From Rhodospirillaceae bacterium (GTDB lineage Bacteria > Pseudomonadota > Alphaproteobacteria > UBA8366): a stretch of DNA of 52,378 nt. The translations under genes and the position numbers were made by a program. Shown in pieces: positions 35,595 through 45,920 of this stretch. Position 1 is the stretch's first letter; each line of letters opens with the position of its first letter. A model generated the notes under the pieces. The model was not told the DNA's origin. It saw nothing but the letters and a program-made list of their open reading frames with translations, and did not search any database. The stretch covers positions 1 to 52,378 of the forward strand of contig PARQ01000013.1 in the NCBI GenBank assembly GCA_002711555.1, in the 5' to 3' direction.

Positions 35595-35832
35595 GGAAGT
35601 TCATGTGGGGCACTGAAACGAAGATGCGGAAGTGTTCCCGGTATTGATTAAGGACAGCAGGACATGCGCACCTTTAGTGTTTCATTTCACGAATAGCCAT
35701 GCATTGAGGTGAGCACGTACTAATATCGCCTAAAAGTAAATATGCAGTTATTGGACGGATTAATGGGTCCTATCACACAATAACCCTCGCTCATAGAAGC
35801 GTTAATCCCGTAAATATACCGTGTACTCTTAC

Positions 35833-36171
35833 TTAAGAGGAAGCCTCTGGTATTCCTTTATCCTTTATCAAGGTCTTTAATTCTCCAGATTCAAACATCT
35901 CCCGGATAATATCGCACCCACCAATAAATTCACCCTTTATGTAAAGTTGGGGAATCGTGGGCCAGTTGCTAAAGTCCTTAATCCCTTGCCTTAACGAGGG
36001 GTCTTCGAGGACATCTATACCTTTATATTTAATGTTTAGTTCTCCCAAAACCTGCACAACTGCCGCTGAGAAACCGCATTGGGGAAAGACGGGGCTCCCT
36101 TTCATAAACAAAACAACATCGTTCTCATTAACTTCTTTTTGTAACATTTCGTGAGTGGGGTTATCTGACAT
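35833..36171 (-). CDS. grxD: Monothiol glutaredoxin Grx4 family
   Basis: A 112-residue monothiol glutaredoxin with the active-site CGFS (PVFPQCGFSAAV, Cys about residue 32), the TVP-type site as WPTIPQLY and GGCDII for glutathione binding. Grx4 holds a [2Fe-2S] cluster with glutathione, alone or with BolA, and passes it on to Fe-S proteins. The bolA gene lies 52 nt upstream on the same strand, the usual pairing. It ends the purine cluster. Confidence 0.96.
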   Translation of the reverse strand: MSDNPTHEMLQKEVNENDVVLFMKGSPVFPQCGFSAAVVQVLGELNIKYKGIDVLEDPSLRQGIKDFSNWPTIPQLYIKGEFIGGCDIIREMFESGELKTLIKDKGIPEASS

Positions 36172-36223
36172 TATTTTGCCTCATAATCGTTTTTAAATTG
36201 GTTTCGGAAACTTAATGCAAAGG

Positions 36224-36460
36224 TTAATCATCAGGAGTAGATGTTTGCAGGGCAAGGGCGTGAAGCTCATTGCCCATACGTCCGCGTAAAGCATCATACA
36301 CCATTTGATGTTGTTGAACCCTTGTTTTACCTTTAAACGCAGCTGAGCAAACATACGCGGCATAGTGATCGCCGTCGCCACGCAGATCATTTATTTTCAC
36401 ATCTGCACTTGGCAGGGCATCACGGATCATCTGCTCAATTTCATCAGCTCTCATTGCCAT
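36224..36460 (-). CDS. BolA family protein
   Basis: A 78-residue BolA-like protein. Visible are MRADEIEQMIRDALPSADV, the core GDHYAAYVCSAAFKGKTRVQQHQMVYDALRG and the conserved His of QHQMVY. This family partners with monothiol glutaredoxin in [2Fe-2S] handling. I chose the ATG at 36460 (MAMRADE) because AAGGGAG sits 6 nt upstream; the frame also opens inside purL. It lies 11 nt after the purL stop. The C-terminus is short and ends in TSTPDD. Confidence 0.95.
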   Translation of the reverse strand: MAMRADEIEQMIRDALPSADVKINDLRGDGDHYAAYVCSAAFKGKTRVQQHQMVYDALRGRMGNELHALALQTSTPDD

Positions 36461-36471
36461 GTTTGTCTCCC

Positions 36472-38670
36472 TTATCTGGTCTGCATGTAATGTTCGAGCC
36501 AATTTCGGTGGCAATTCCTCAATTCCCTCACGGATATGGAGGTTGCAGAGCCTAAAGTCAATGTTGAGCCTCCAGTAGTGCCAACAACCTCCGCCGTCAC
36601 ATCTGCTTTTCGTGCGGCCTGCAATATATGTTCTGAATTATTTGCTGCAATGATATAGCGTGCCTGATCCTCACCAAAAGCCCAGGAAAAAAGCGGGATA
36701 TTAATTTTTGGCGGGGTCAATTTTGCGCCAATGCCGCTAGCTATTGACATCTCAGCAATAGCAACCAGCACTCCGCCATCAGAAACATCGTGACAAACAT
36801 TCACTTCTTCACTCTCGATAAGGCTCCGAACGAAATCACCATTCCGTCGCTCCATTGATAAATCTACGGGCGGTGGGCCTCCTTCCTCGCGATTTTCTAT
36901 TTCCCGCAAATAAAGTGATTGCCCTAACCACCCTAAGGTCTCCCCAATTAAAATGATTTCGTCATTACTATGTTGAAACGCTAGATGCGCTTGATTTCTT
37001 ATATCCTTCAACAATCCTAGGCCGCCAATAACTGGAGTAGGAAAAATCGCCTCGCCGTTTGTTTCATTGTATAGAGAGACATTTCCTGACACCACCGGAA
37101 AATCCAAAGCTCTTCCTGCTTCTCCAATACCAGATATACAGCCAACTAGTTGGCCCATTATTTCCGGTCGCTCCGGATTTCCAAAATTTAGATTATTAGT
37201 AAGTGCGAGTGGCTTTGCACCGATCGCTGTAATATTGCGCCAAGCTTCGGCAACTGCCTGTTTGCCGCCTTCCTCAGGTCCTGCTTTACAATAGCGAGGA
37301 GTGCAATCGGTTACTACTGCGAGGCCGCGATCTGAGCCGTGAATTCGCAAAAGTGCTGCATCACTACCAGGTCCGACAATTGTGTCAGCCATTACCATGT
37401 GATCGTATTGTTCCCAAACCCAATGCTTTGACGCAATGTCAGGACAAGAAATGAGTGTTGTAAGGACTTTATTTATATCTTTCGGGGCAATCAATTCAGT
37501 GTTATCAATTCTCGCATCTGGCTGGGTAGCTTGCCAAGGTCTATCGTACTCTGGTGCATTCTCTACAAGCGGCGCTACCGGAATGTCAGCGTGCACTTGC
37601 CCATCTTTCCTTATAACGAGCCGGCCCGTGTCATTAATGGAACCTATTACTGCAAAATCGAGCTCCCATTTTGTAAATATTTCCCTTGCCATAATTTCTG
37701 AGTTTGGCTTGATAACCATAAGCATGCGCTCTTGACTCTCAGAAAGCATTAGTTCGTAGGAGCTCATCCCTTTTTCTCGCGCTGGGACATGATCTAAATC
37801 CAGCTCTATTCCAACGCCTCCCTTCGATGCCATCTCCACAGATGATGATGTAAGGCCCGCAGCCCCCATATCTTGAATAGCAACTATAGCATCGGTGGAC
37901 ATCAACTCGAGGCATGCTTCGAGGAGTAATTTTTCTGTGAATGGGTCACCGACTTGCACTGTTGGCCGTTTTTCTTGTGCATCATCGGAGAACTCTGCTG
38001 ATGCCATAGTAGCACCGTGAATTCCATCCCGGCCGGTTTTAGAACCAACATACACTACGGCGTTTCCTATGCCGGCTGCTGCTGAATAAAATATTTTCTC
38101 TTGATCAGCCAGTCCAACGGTCATTGCATTTACCAAAATATTACCATTGTATGAGGAATGAAAATCTATTTCGCCGCCCACAGTTGGAACGCCTATGCAG
38201 TTTCCGTATCCGCCAATCCCAGAAACAACTCCTGCCAAAAGATGGCGTGTTTTAGGGTGATCGGGGGCTCCAAAACGCAGTGCATTGAGATTTGCTATTG
38301 GCCGTGCACCCATTGTGAAAATATCACGTAGAATGCCTCCAACACCAGTTGCGGCACCTTGGTATGGCTCTATGTAGCTAGGGTGGTTGTGACTTTCAAT
38401 TTTGAATACAGCGGCTTGCCCCTCTCCTATGTCCACTACACCCGCATTTTCACCGGGACCTTGGATCACTTGTGGTCCATCAGTTGGTAACGTTTTTAAC
38501 CACCTTTTTGAGCTTTTGTATGAGCAGTGTTCCGACCACATGACAGAGAAAATTCCAAGTTCTGTAAAGGACGGATCGCGGCCCAAAATACATGTTAACG
38601 TTGCATATTCATCTTTTGTAAGTCCGTGCTCGGTAACAAGCTCTTCGGTGATTTTTTGATCGGGTGTCAT
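36472..38670 (-). CDS. purL: Phosphoribosylformylglycinamidine synthase, large (synthetase) subunit
   Basis: A 732-residue small-type PurL, which forms FGAM from FGAR with ATP and with ammonia from the glutaminase PurQ, bridged by Pur[16 protein letters not shown] near the N-terminus and [22 protein letters not shown] are the ATP-site motifs; the C-terminal half repeats the fold ([16 protein letters not shown]). It starts in a TAATG overlap with the end of purQ. Length and separate PurS and PurQ agree with the three-subunit enzyme. Confidence 0.98.
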   Translation of the reverse strand: MTPDQKITEELVTEHGLTKDEYATLTCILGRDPSFTELGIFSVMWSEHCSYKSSKRWLKTLPTDGPQVIQGPGENAGVVDIGEGQAAVFKIESHNHPSYIEPYQGAATGVGGILRDIFTMGARPIANLNALRFGAPDHPKTRHLLAGVVSGIGGYGNCIGVPTVGGEIDFHSSYNGNILVNAMTVGLADQEKIFYSAAAGIGNAVVYVGSKTGRDGIHGATMASAEFSDDAQEKRPTVQVGDPFTEKLLLEACLELMSTDAIVAIQDMGAAGLTSSSVEMASKGGVGIELDLDHVPAREKGMSSYELMLSESQERMLMVIKPNSEIMAREIFTKWELDFAVIGSINDTGRLVIRKDGQVHADIPVAPLVENAPEYDRPWQATQPDARIDNTELIAPKDINKVLTTLISCPDIASKHWVWEQYDHMVMADTIVGPGSDAALLRIHGSDRGLAVVTDCTPRYCKAGPEEGGKQAVAEAWRNITAIGAKPLALTNNLNFGNPERPEIMGQLVGCISGIGEAGRALDFPVVSGNVSLYNETNGEAIFPTPVIGGLGLLKDIRNQAHLAFQHSNDEIILIGETLGWLGQSLYLREIENREEGGPPPVDLSMERRNGDFVRSLIESEEVNVCHDVSDGGVLVAIAEMSIASGIGAKLTPPKINIPLFSWAFGEDQARYIIAANNSEHILQAARKADVTAEVVGTTGGSTLTLGSATSISVRELRNCHRNWLEHYMQTR

Positions 38671-39338
38671 TACATCAGATTCTTTGCAAGTGTATCAAAT
38701 AATATTGACCCGTCGATGCCTCCGAGTTTTGCATCCACGGCACGCTCAGGGTGTGGCATCATGCCAAGAACGTTACGCTTTTTATTGAGGATGCCCGCGA
38801 TTGCGCGCTGTGACCCATTTGGATTGCAGCCCGAGTAACAAAATGCAACACGATCTTCCTCTTCCAGTTTATTCAAGGTTTCTTCATCTGCGTAGTAATT
38901 TCCATCGTGATGCGCAATTGGCATCTTAAGCGAAGAGCCTACAGTGTAACCGCCGGTAAAAATACTATCTTGTGTTTGAACGGTTACACCGACGTTTTTG
39001 CAAATGAAGTTTAACTTCGAATTTCTAAGAAGAGTACCAGGAAGAAGGCCTGTTTCGGTCAACACTTGAAAGCCATTACATATCCCTAAGATAGCAACGC
39101 CATTTTTAGCTGCTTTGACAACATCAAGCATCACGGGAGAGTTGCCTGCCATAGCACCTGCGCGGAGATAATCTCCGTGTGAAAAACCGCCGGGTATAAG
39201 GATCAGATCCAATCGTCGCGGCAATACACTGTCTCCGTGCCAGACCATTGCTGGTTGGTTGCCTGTAAGGGCCTTAAGAGCAACCGCTGCGTCTCGGTCA
39301 CAATTAGAACCAGGGAAAACGATGACTGCCGATCTCAC
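38670..39338 (-). CDS. purQ: Phosphoribosylformylglycinamidine synthase, glutaminase subunit
   Basis: A 222-residue class I glutamine amidotransferase. The nucleophile is in [10 protein letters not shown] (Cys about residue 86), and MPHPERA near the C-terminus supplies the catalytic His and Glu. It yields ammonia for PurL. It follows purS by 14 nt and overlaps the purL start by one base. The start at 39338 ([16 protein letters not shown]) is the conserved N-terminus. Confidence 0.98.
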   Translation of the reverse strand: MRSAVIVFPGSNCDRDAAVALKALTGNQPAMVWHGDSVLPRRLDLILIPGGFSHGDYLRAGAMAGNSPVMLDVVKAAKNGVAILGICNGFQVLTETGLLPGTLLRNSKLNFICKNVGVTVQTQDSIFTGGYTVGSSLKMPIAHHDGNYYADEETLNKLEEEDRVAFCYSGCNPNGSQRAIAGILNKKRNVLGMMPHPERAVDAKLGGIDGSILFDTLAKNLM

Positions 39339-39352
39339 CGTTACATGCGCTC

Positions 39353-39595
39353 CTACTCGGATAACTCTATGTGATAATTTTCTATTACCGTGTTAGCTAA
39401 AAGTTGTTCGCACATAGCCGAAATTTGAGCGTGTGCTTCGTCAGTGTTATTCTCGTCGATGACAAGCTCTATGATCTTACCTAGTCGGAGCTCTCGCACA
39501 TCATTAAATCCTAGCCCATCTAACGCACGTTGGATGGCTTTCCCTTGAGGATCAAGGACGCCCTCTTTAAGCATTACCTGAATTTTTGCCTTCAT
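39353..39595 (-). CDS. purS: Phosphoribosylformylglycinamidine synthase subunit PurS
   Basis: An 80-residue PurS: KVMLKEGVLDPQGKAI-like start (here IQVMLKEGVLDPQGKAIQRAL), the central DVRELRLGKIIEL and a conserved C-terminus NTVIENYHIELSE. It joins PurL and PurQ into one complex. It is between purC (18 nt before) and purQ (14 nt after). Confidence 0.97.
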   Translation of the reverse strand: MKAKIQVMLKEGVLDPQGKAIQRALDGLGFNDVRELRLGKIIELVIDENNTDEAHAQISAMCEQLLANTVIENYHIELSE

Positions 39596-39613
39596 TGGTT
39601 CCGCTCCATGAGC

Positions 39614-40381
39614 CTATTTTCTTTTTTCAGGCGTGGAATTCTCATTTTCCTCTATATCTTGTAAAATACCAAGGCGCCGTGCCACCTCCTGGTAGGCCTC
39701 TTCTACCTTGCCTAGGTTATGTCTAAATCGATCCTTGTCCATTTTCTCATTGCTTTTAACGTCCCATAAACGGCACGAATCCGGACTAATTTCGTCTGCT
39801 AAGACGACGCGCATTTCCCCATTATCCTCATATAATCGTCCAAATTCGAGCTTAAAATCAATGAGTTTAATGTCGATAGCCATGAATAATCCCGACATGA
39901 AGTCATTAATGCGTAGTGCCAGCGCCATCATATCATCCACATCATGTGGCGTAGCCCAGCCGAACGCAGTTATGTGTTCCTCGGAAACAAGGGGATCGCC
40001 TAGCTCGTCAGCTTTGTAATAATACTCTACTATTGATCTCGGGAGCGGCGTTCCCTCGTCAACCTTAAACCGTTTAGCAAATTGCCCGGCAGCAACATTT
40101 CGAATGACCACTTCTATCGGTATGATCTCGACTTCACGCACAAGCTGCTCGCGCATATTAAGGCGCCTCACAAAATGTGTTGGCACACCCATCTCCGCCA
40201 AGCGTAACATCATGTACTCTGAAATTCGATTATTAAGCACGCCCTTGCCGGTGATCGTGCCTTTTTTTTCGTTATTAAATGCCGTAGCGTCGTCTTTAAA
40301 ATACTGCACAATTGTACCCGGCTCGGGCCCTTGAAAAAGGATTTTGGCCTTGCCTTCATAAATCTGCCGGCGGCGTGTCAT
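39614..40381 (-). CDS. purC: Phosphoribosylaminoimidazole-succinocarboxamide synthase
   Basis: A 255-residue SAICAR synthetase, which joins CAIR and aspartate with [12 protein letters not shown] near the start is the ATP-loop, [26 protein letters not shown] follows, and IDFKLEFGR plus [12 protein letters not shown] complete the active site. It is the first gene of the purC-purS-purQ-purL-bolA-grxD unit; its promoter is presumably in the 292-nt gap 40382-40673, where I see no gene. Confidence 0.98.
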   Translation of the reverse strand: MTRRRQIYEGKAKILFQGPEPGTIVQYFKDDATAFNNEKKGTITGKGVLNNRISEYMMLRLAEMGVPTHFVRRLNMREQLVREVEIIPIEVVIRNVAAGQFAKRFKVDEGTPLPRSIVEYYYKADELGDPLVSEEHITAFGWATPHDVDDMMALALRINDFMSGLFMAIDIKLIDFKLEFGRLYEDNGEMRVVLADEISPDSCRLWDVKSNEKMDKDRFRHNLGKVEEAYQEVARRLGILQDIEENENSTPEKRK

Positions 40382-40673
40382 TTCGACGTCTTTCGCTAAA
40401 GATTTTCAATTATAAAAAATACAAGCATGAGTTCGTATAGCACTGAGATCCCGTCGAACCAATCAAATCCACAACTGAATCTATTTTGAGGATATTGGGC
40501 CTGTCTTTACCAACGACATTCCGATCATAAAGTTTCCTAAGGTATTGAAAAATCTGACAATAGGACGACCATACTAAAAATTTTTAAATTCATTAGATGG
40601 TTGTATTTCCAGTGTGAGAGTACTTGCAACGACATGAGATGCCACAAGAAATCTTATCCTGATTCGCGAGCAA

Positions 40674-41741
40674 CTAACTTTCCACCTCGGTTAAGTCATT
40701 CCATAACATATCAGGACCCCTGCCCGTTGCACGACGACCAATTTCTTCTGCCCAATGGCTATCTGATCCATATTCAGCTCTCCAACACCAGAGCCGGCGC
40801 GTTGAAAAATTAAGCAGATGATCATGCGTAAAACCTATTGCTGCAAATACCTGATGTGCAGTTTCAGCCGCTAATGATGCAGTCTGACCAGCCACAATTT
40901 TGGCTATTGAAATTTCAAATCTCGGATCTTTTTGGTCAGCGGCACGAAAAGCAGCTTCAGTTGCTATAGTTGCTTGGGCTACGTGCGCAGCCAAATTAGC
41001 AAGCTGATGCTGAATTGCTTGGAATTTCGCAATCGGCCGCCCAAAGGCTTTTCGTTCACGAGCATATTCAATAGCTAAATCAAGCGCGCGTTGCGAAGCG
41101 CCCGCTATTTGCGCTGACCTAAACATCGCACCGTACAGCGTTACTATATCTCGTGTTATTTCATAACTTAGGGGTTCGCTGATTTCGCACACTGGTGTTT
41201 TTTTAAATATGAGCATGTCGCGTGGTTCTTTTGCCATATTTAAATCGGGAATTATGGTGGTCTTGCTGGTTTGTAAAATCCCTGAACGGAGTGCTCCGCC
41301 TGCGTCCGCAATTACGAAAACATGCTTTGCTTCGCTTCCCCATGGCGTGTGTGCTGCATTACCAGACAGTGACCAGTTGGAGCCAGTCTGTTTAAATTTG
41401 AGCGCACTGCTGCTTCTATTCTCTAGCAAGGTGATAGGCCCTTTCGGAATAGAGATGCCAGTTTTATTTGCTAACCAACTTGCAAGAATTGTCTCAATGA
41501 GTGGGACCGGGGCGGAGTGATAACCAGCTCCATAAATAATTTCATAAGTGTCGGTAAAATGTGCACCGACCCTTCCATCTTGTTCAGTTGCCAATGGTTG
41601 GGTGAGACCATTTTTTTCTAATGCATCCCATAATTTATGAGGGAACATACCATCTTCGGCAGCTTCTAAACTCTCCCGTGTTACGTAGTCATTTAGGAGG
41701 CGGTCTACAGTTTTCTTTAGTATTTCGGTGAGTTCATTCAT
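40674..41741 (-). CDS. Acyl-CoA dehydrogenase family protein without visible catalytic Glu
   Basis: A 355-residue flavoprotein of the acyl-CoA dehydrogenase fold. Family features are the N-terminal helical domain (LWDALEKNGLTQPL), the middle beta domain (AAHTPWGSEAKHVFVIADAGG) and the C-terminal bundle with AIEYARERKAFGRPIAKFQAIQHQLA. At the usual catalytic Glu (YEGT in MCAD) the sequence reads EYGSDSHWAEE and no equivalent is obvious. Its neighbour 10 nt upstream keeps that Glu. In actinobacterial steroid degradation such pairs form heterotetramers with one active site per pair; the same may hold here. Confidence 0.88.
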   Translation of the reverse strand: MNELTEILKKTVDRLLNDYVTRESLEAAEDGMFPHKLWDALEKNGLTQPLATEQDGRVGAHFTDTYEIIYGAGYHSAPVPLIETILASWLANKTGISIPKGPITLLENRSSSALKFKQTGSNWSLSGNAAHTPWGSEAKHVFVIADAGGALRSGILQTSKTTIIPDLNMAKEPRDMLIFKKTPVCEISEPLSYEITRDIVTLYGAMFRSAQIAGASQRALDLAIEYARERKAFGRPIAKFQAIQHQLANLAAHVAQATIATEAAFRAADQKDPRFEISIAKIVAGQTASLAAETAHQVFAAIGFTHDHLLNFSTRRLWCWRAEYGSDSHWAEEIGRRATGRGPDMLWNDLTEVES

Positions 41742-41751
41742 TGCGATTGAT

Positions 41752-42900
41752 CTAGCGCAGCTCCATGTGTTTTGCGATTATGCCGCGCATAACTTCGCGG
41801 GTGCCACCTCGAAGTGAGAAAGAAGGTGCAACCATATTGAGCATAGCGTAAGTTTTTTCAAGCTCTGAGCCATTATTCAAACCGGCCTCAATTCCGAACA
41901 AATCGTGAGCTGTTTTTGGAATTGACTGTTCAAAAGCAACTCCTATTTCCTTAATCAATGATCCTTCAAGAGCGGGGTCTTTCCCGGCTTGCTGCATTCC
42001 CGCTACCGACAAAGACATCTGACGTAAGCTTGCAAGATTAGCAACCATTTTACCTATCTCCACCGCTGCTCTCTCACTTGGACTTTGGGTGGCAGCACGT
42101 ACTATTTCGTTCATTAGAACTTGACTAGACATATAGCGTTCAGGTCCGGCGCGTTCGAAGGTCAGTTCCGTCATAACTTGATCCCAGCCATGATCTTCTC
42201 TGCCGATAAGTGCTGTGTCTGGCAAAAGTACATCTTCAAAAAAAACTTGGTTGAAATCATGCCTGCCTGCTAGGTTAACAACAGGCTGGATAGTTATTCC
42301 TTTTGTGTTGCGTAGGTCGACGAGAAATTGCGATAAGCCTGCGTGCTTCTCGGTATTTGTATTGGTGCGAAAGAGTGCTATCATGTAGTGAACCATGTGT
42401 GCCTGAGAAGTCCATATTTTCGAGCCGTTTACTAACCACCCTCCGTCTACTCTTTCTGCTCGTGTTCTAACTGCAGCTAAATCTGAGCCGGTATCAGGCT
42501 CACTCATGCCAATGCAAAAATAGCAAATCCCTTTGGCTATTTTCGGTAATATATCTTTGCAAACTTCTTCGCTAGCAAACCTCATCAAAAGTGGGCCTGA
42601 TTGTCTGTCGGCTATGAAGTGTAGGCTTATAGGGGCACCTGCAGCTAGAAGTTCTTCCTGTACAACATATCTTTCAAGCATGGTTTTTTCTTGGCCACCA
42701 TATTTCTTCGGCCAAGTCATACCTATCCAACCCTTAGCACCCAGCTTTTTGGTGAAGTCCTCGTCAGCCTCGCTCCAGCTATTTGCCCGATCTGATGGCT
42801 TGAGGTGTGAAAGCTCTGTATTTAAAAAGTCTCGGATCTCCAGTCGCAGCGCATTGGTTTCAGGCGGTAATGCGCAAGGCTCGTATCGGATGCGGCTCAT
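41752..42900 (-). CDS. Acyl-CoA dehydrogenase with catalytic Glu
   Basis: About 382 residues. Flavin- and substrate-site motifs are CIGMSEPDTGSDLAAV and WLVNGSKIWTSQAHMV. The C-terminus has RGGTREVMRGIIAKH, where the Glu is the likely catalytic base and the sequence after it is close to the family pattern. The frame opens 47 codons further upstream, inside the NRDE-protein gene, but MSRIRYEP at 42900 is the natural start. It precedes the Glu-less paralogue by 10 nt. The acyl substrate is unknown; side-chain oxidation of sterol- or bile-acid-like CoA esters is one option by analogy. Confidence 0.92.
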   Translation of the reverse strand: MSRIRYEPCALPPETNALRLEIRDFLNTELSHLKPSDRANSWSEADEDFTKKLGAKGWIGMTWPKKYGGQEKTMLERYVVQEELLAAGAPISLHFIADRQSGPLLMRFASEEVCKDILPKIAKGICYFCIGMSEPDTGSDLAAVRTRAERVDGGWLVNGSKIWTSQAHMVHYMIALFRTNTNTEKHAGLSQFLVDLRNTKGITIQPVVNLAGRHDFNQVFFEDVLLPDTALIGREDHGWDQVMTELTFERAGPERYMSSQVLMNEIVRAATQSPSERAAVEIGKMVANLASLRQMSLSVAGMQQAGKDPALEGSLIKEIGVAFEQSIPKTAHDLFGIEAGLNNGSELEKTYAMLNMVAPSFSLRGGTREVMRGIIAKHMELR

Positions 42901-42934
42901 TTTTAAAATCCAATTTGTTGTTATCGCATATTTA

Positions 42935-43696
42935 TCATAAGGCAATTCGGCTATAGTCGTTACAGTTTGGAGGGCCCGGCGCGAAATACCACGTGTCGGA
43001 CTGAGTTTTTGTTTTTCGCCCGGCAGGTGAGGCAAGCGCAATTAAACTTGATGATATTGTGCCGTAGTCATTATCACGGTCTACGCACATTGCACTGGTA
43101 ACATCCTCGGTGTTTCCCAGTTTTTCACTAGCCAGAAGCGAACGCCAGGAATTCCAATTATTAAGTTCTGGTTGTGGTGTGTCTGCGTTCCTAAAAAGGG
43201 GCAAATAATATTTTATTCGTTCGCTGGTTTCATCATTAAGATCGTAACTTGTTAACATGTGCAAACCATCGGGGATGGAGTTTATTAACAACCGGTTTCC
43301 AATACTTGAGTTTGTTATCCAATATGCATTTACATTGTCTGCAATTACAAGATTGAAACTACGATAGGCCTCCGAATTCAGATCGGCAATTGAATTTGCG
43401 GCATCGGATGCTTCAGAAAATTCTAGCGCCTCCAGAACAAGTTCGCCACGGCTTCGTTTATTTGGAACTGGGCCTAAGCTTCCGTGCCTATTAAGGACAG
43501 CTGCTACCACGCCGAAATCATTTACACCAAGCCAGCTTCCTTGAGCAAATTGGTCAAGGCCTGCTATTGTGTAGGGTCTATCCTGCCAATGACGCGCAGG
43601 TCTTTTCCAACTGCGAGATTTCATTTCGTCTCGGTTTGCTGAAATTAAAAGAGGCCATTCATGGTCTGGGCGCCTTAATATGACTAACGTACACAT
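42935..43696 (-). CDS. NRDE family protein (TANGO2-like)
   Basis: About 253 residues of the NRDE/TANGO2 family. The start at 43696 gives Met-Cys-Thr-Leu, so after Met removal Cys would be the N-terminal residue as in other members, and the name-giving motif appears as SANRDEMKSRSW. GLDQFAQGSWLGVN is the second conserved block. An earlier Met four codons upstream would hide the Cys. The family is widespread, with proposed roles in haem or lipid handling, and no settled function in bacteria. It may be cotranscribed with the acyl-CoA dehydrogenases 34 nt downstream. Confidence 0.9.
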   Translation of the reverse strand: MCTLVILRRPDHEWPLLISANRDEMKSRSWKRPARHWQDRPYTIAGLDQFAQGSWLGVNDFGVVAAVLNRHGSLGPVPNKRSRGELVLEALEFSEASDAANSIADLNSEAYRSFNLVIADNVNAYWITNSSIGNRLLINSIPDGLHMLTSYDLNDETSERIKYYLPLFRNADTPQPELNNWNSWRSLLASEKLGNTEDVTSAMCVDRDNDYGTISSSLIALASPAGRKTKTQSDTWYFAPGPPNCNDYSRIAL

Positions 43697-43868
43697 CTGA
43701 TCAATCACAATTTTTTGGAACTATAGGCTGTTTTTTTTTAAACAGCTCTAATTGAAAATAAGCATACCTTCAAATGTAGGAAAAATAATTCTAAATTTTA
43801 TCCATATGGAAAAAAGTTTTTCAAACTACAATCACCTTGGGACACAAAAATATTTCCACTATTCATCT

Positions 43869-45920
43869 TTAGGGTGTCAACTTTCTAGGGTTCCCTTTCC
43901 CGGTAGGTTCGCTACTAACCTTGCCAGACGGAGTGTCTTGCGATGACCCAAACATATCTTCGCCTCTTTTAGCATTATCCAATTTTTCCTTTGCGGGAAG
44001 TTGGGAGACGTTATTCATGGAACTTTGATTTTGTTCAATTCTATCGTCTTGTTTTTCCCCGGATGGGAAGGCTTTTGCTATCTCACCGTAAACCCTCGCA
44101 CGGGATGCTATATCTCTGATTCTGCCTGCTGCACGCAAAGCTAGGCGCTGCTTTCCCTTCGCAGCCGCGGCGACGGCAACACGTCTTAATGCAGCGTTTC
44201 GCGCATTTAAGCTCGCTTCCAGTTGTCCTGATTGTTGCGGAGGGGTGGCGCTATCAGGCACCCGCGCAGCTATGTCAAAGGCTTGCAAGAGCTCTCCAAC
44301 TTCAATTTGAGCTTTCATAAGATCAGTCAATATCGAAGGATATTTTGGATTTTTTCGATTAAGCCAAGATATTCGCCACGCGCCAGCTAATGCTCTTAAT
44401 GCTGCCGTTTGCCTTCTACTTCGTGCTTCTGCTATTGCAATCCTTGTCAAGACATGAATTTTTGTAGAATCATCGGGAAGTTTATCAAACCGTTCGAGAA
44501 CGCGCTTAAACAACGCATCATTCATAGCAACAGATCCAGCTTTGGATTGAGCATCTATAACCAGCGGCAATGCTTTTTTCAGTTCCAGGGGGGTTGCCTT
44601 AAAGCGGGTCTCCTTCAGGGCCATAGTAAGATAATTACTTGCTTTCTCTCTATCTCCCCGACGCCCTGTATCAAGAGCAACGGGTACAAATATTTGACTG
44701 CGCATACTCACGTACGGGATGAAGTCTACCAGTTTAACTGCCTCGTTATATTTTTTTTGCTTCAAAAGAACACGGCCCATTTTAAGCAAAGCAAGTGCTT
44801 GCGGTTTTCTATCTCTAATGACCCCTGCATAGCGAAATGCATCTGCCAGAAGGCCCACTTTTGCTTGTTCTACGATAATGTGGGTTAACGCCATGTATTT
44901 TGATGTTTTATCTTTTATCTTCTCTGTTTGTTCAAAGGCTAGAGTAAATAAGGATACTGCGGCTTCCATATTACCCTTTTGTGCAGAAGCGCGAGCAATT
45001 GAAGCGATGGCACGGGCCCTTCGGCCTATGTCTATTGTAGAACGAACGATTGCTTGGGCTGCTACCGGATCGTCTATGAGTACCAACGCGGCGGCAAGGT
45101 CAGCGCGAAGTTGATCGCGTCCCATAAAGCGTCTTTTTTCGAGAACTTTTTCAGTATGTGCCAAACTTTGCCGAGCTCCCTCTTGGTCGTCAGCGCCAAT
45201 TTGAAATTCAGCAATTCGGATAATCGTTGTAATCGATTCCTTCGTAGTAGGCCTAATTGAGGTTGCAATCTTGAAAGCTGCAGCCAGAACCTTTTTGCTG
45301 TCTGTCTTAAGAACGGGCAACTTGCTCTGCTGCAACTGAGTTGCGATTTTAAGCAAGAGGCGGATCTGTTCAAATTTATCTGGTATCAGAAGTGTCGTAT
45401 TTGTTGCGTCCTGGAAGGCCTCTAGGGCAATGTAGCGTTCGGCTATGCGAATTGCTGTGGCACCGGCATCGCGTTCCATTTGCTTACCCTGAGCCAACTC
45501 AAGAGATTTATTAAGCGTATTTTTGGCTGTTTGTATTCGTCCACGCCGTTTTTGATCGTCTGCAACGTGTATCAAAGCGCGAGCGCGCCATAACGGATCG
45601 GTTATAGCCTTCATTTCAATGGCGGCGTCATCTGGTTTGTTTCGTGCTAATAGCGCCGATACTAAACCTGATAGCGCTTCGCCCTGATGCGATGGTTCCT
45701 TTAGACTGAGTGCCGCGATACGAATAAGGGTTAAAGGGTTACCTTCGACAGCGCGTGTCAAAGGGTCCACATTTCTTGAAGTTTGATTGTCATTTTGAGG
45801 GAGAGGCACTTGCGAAAAAACCGGCGCAATATTGAGTAGGGCAGCCAGGGTGGCCGCAAATAAGGCTGTGAGGCCAAATTTAATTATCTTCCAATGCGCG
45901 CCTAAAAATTGTCTCCACAT
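43869..45920 (-). CDS. Exported helical-repeat protein of unknown function
   Basis: A 683-residue protein with an N-terminal signal segment (hydrophobic KFGLTALFAATLAALLNIAPVFS, about residues 14-36). The rest is alpha-helical with degenerate, TPR-like repeats about 35-40 residues long, visible as recurring ARAxASIARASAQKG, RSQIFVPVALDTGRRGD and RARVYGEIA-type units to about residue 610. The C-terminal 70 residues are polar and low-complexity. The start overlaps the last 41 nt of purB, so it is translated from within that message. It probably acts in the periplasm as a scaffold. I do not recognise a specific family. Confidence 0.75.
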   Translation of the reverse strand: MWRQFLGAHWKIIKFGLTALFAATLAALLNIAPVFSQVPLPQNDNQTSRNVDPLTRAVEGNPLTLIRIAALSLKEPSHQGEALSGLVSALLARNKPDDAAIEMKAITDPLWRARALIHVADDQKRRGRIQTAKNTLNKSLELAQGKQMERDAGATAIRIAERYIALEAFQDATNTTLLIPDKFEQIRLLLKIATQLQQSKLPVLKTDSKKVLAAAFKIATSIRPTTKESITTIIRIAEFQIGADDQEGARQSLAHTEKVLEKRRFMGRDQLRADLAAALVLIDDPVAAQAIVRSTIDIGRRARAIASIARASAQKGNMEAAVSLFTLAFEQTEKIKDKTSKYMALTHIIVEQAKVGLLADAFRYAGVIRDRKPQALALLKMGRVLLKQKKYNEAVKLVDFIPYVSMRSQIFVPVALDTGRRGDREKASNYLTMALKETRFKATPLELKKALPLVIDAQSKAGSVAMNDALFKRVLERFDKLPDDSTKIHVLTRIAIAEARSRRQTAALRALAGAWRISWLNRKNPKYPSILTDLMKAQIEVGELLQAFDIAARVPDSATPPQQSGQLEASLNARNAALRRVAVAAAAKGKQRLALRAAGRIRDIASRARVYGEIAKAFPSGEKQDDRIEQNQSSMNNVSQLPAKEKLDNAKRGEDMFGSSQDTPSGKVSSEPTGKGNPRKLTP

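Noticed and set aside
35595..35832. Possible tRNA or small RNA in the gap between rpsD and grxD
   Set aside because: No cloverleaf or anticodon arm could be built by eye; only a small CTCTT/AAGAG palindrome was seen.
43729..43745. Palindromic CTGTTT(T)nAAACAG, similar to CTGTTTTTTTAACAG at 48650-48664
   Set aside because: The stems are short and made around T-runs, and on the strands of the flanking genes no T-tail follows; too weak to call terminators or a repeat family.
44409..44888. Plus-strand open frame of 159 codons inside the helical-repeat protein
   Set aside because: Antisense to a long frame with a signal segment and repeats; no start site or recognisable motif of its own.
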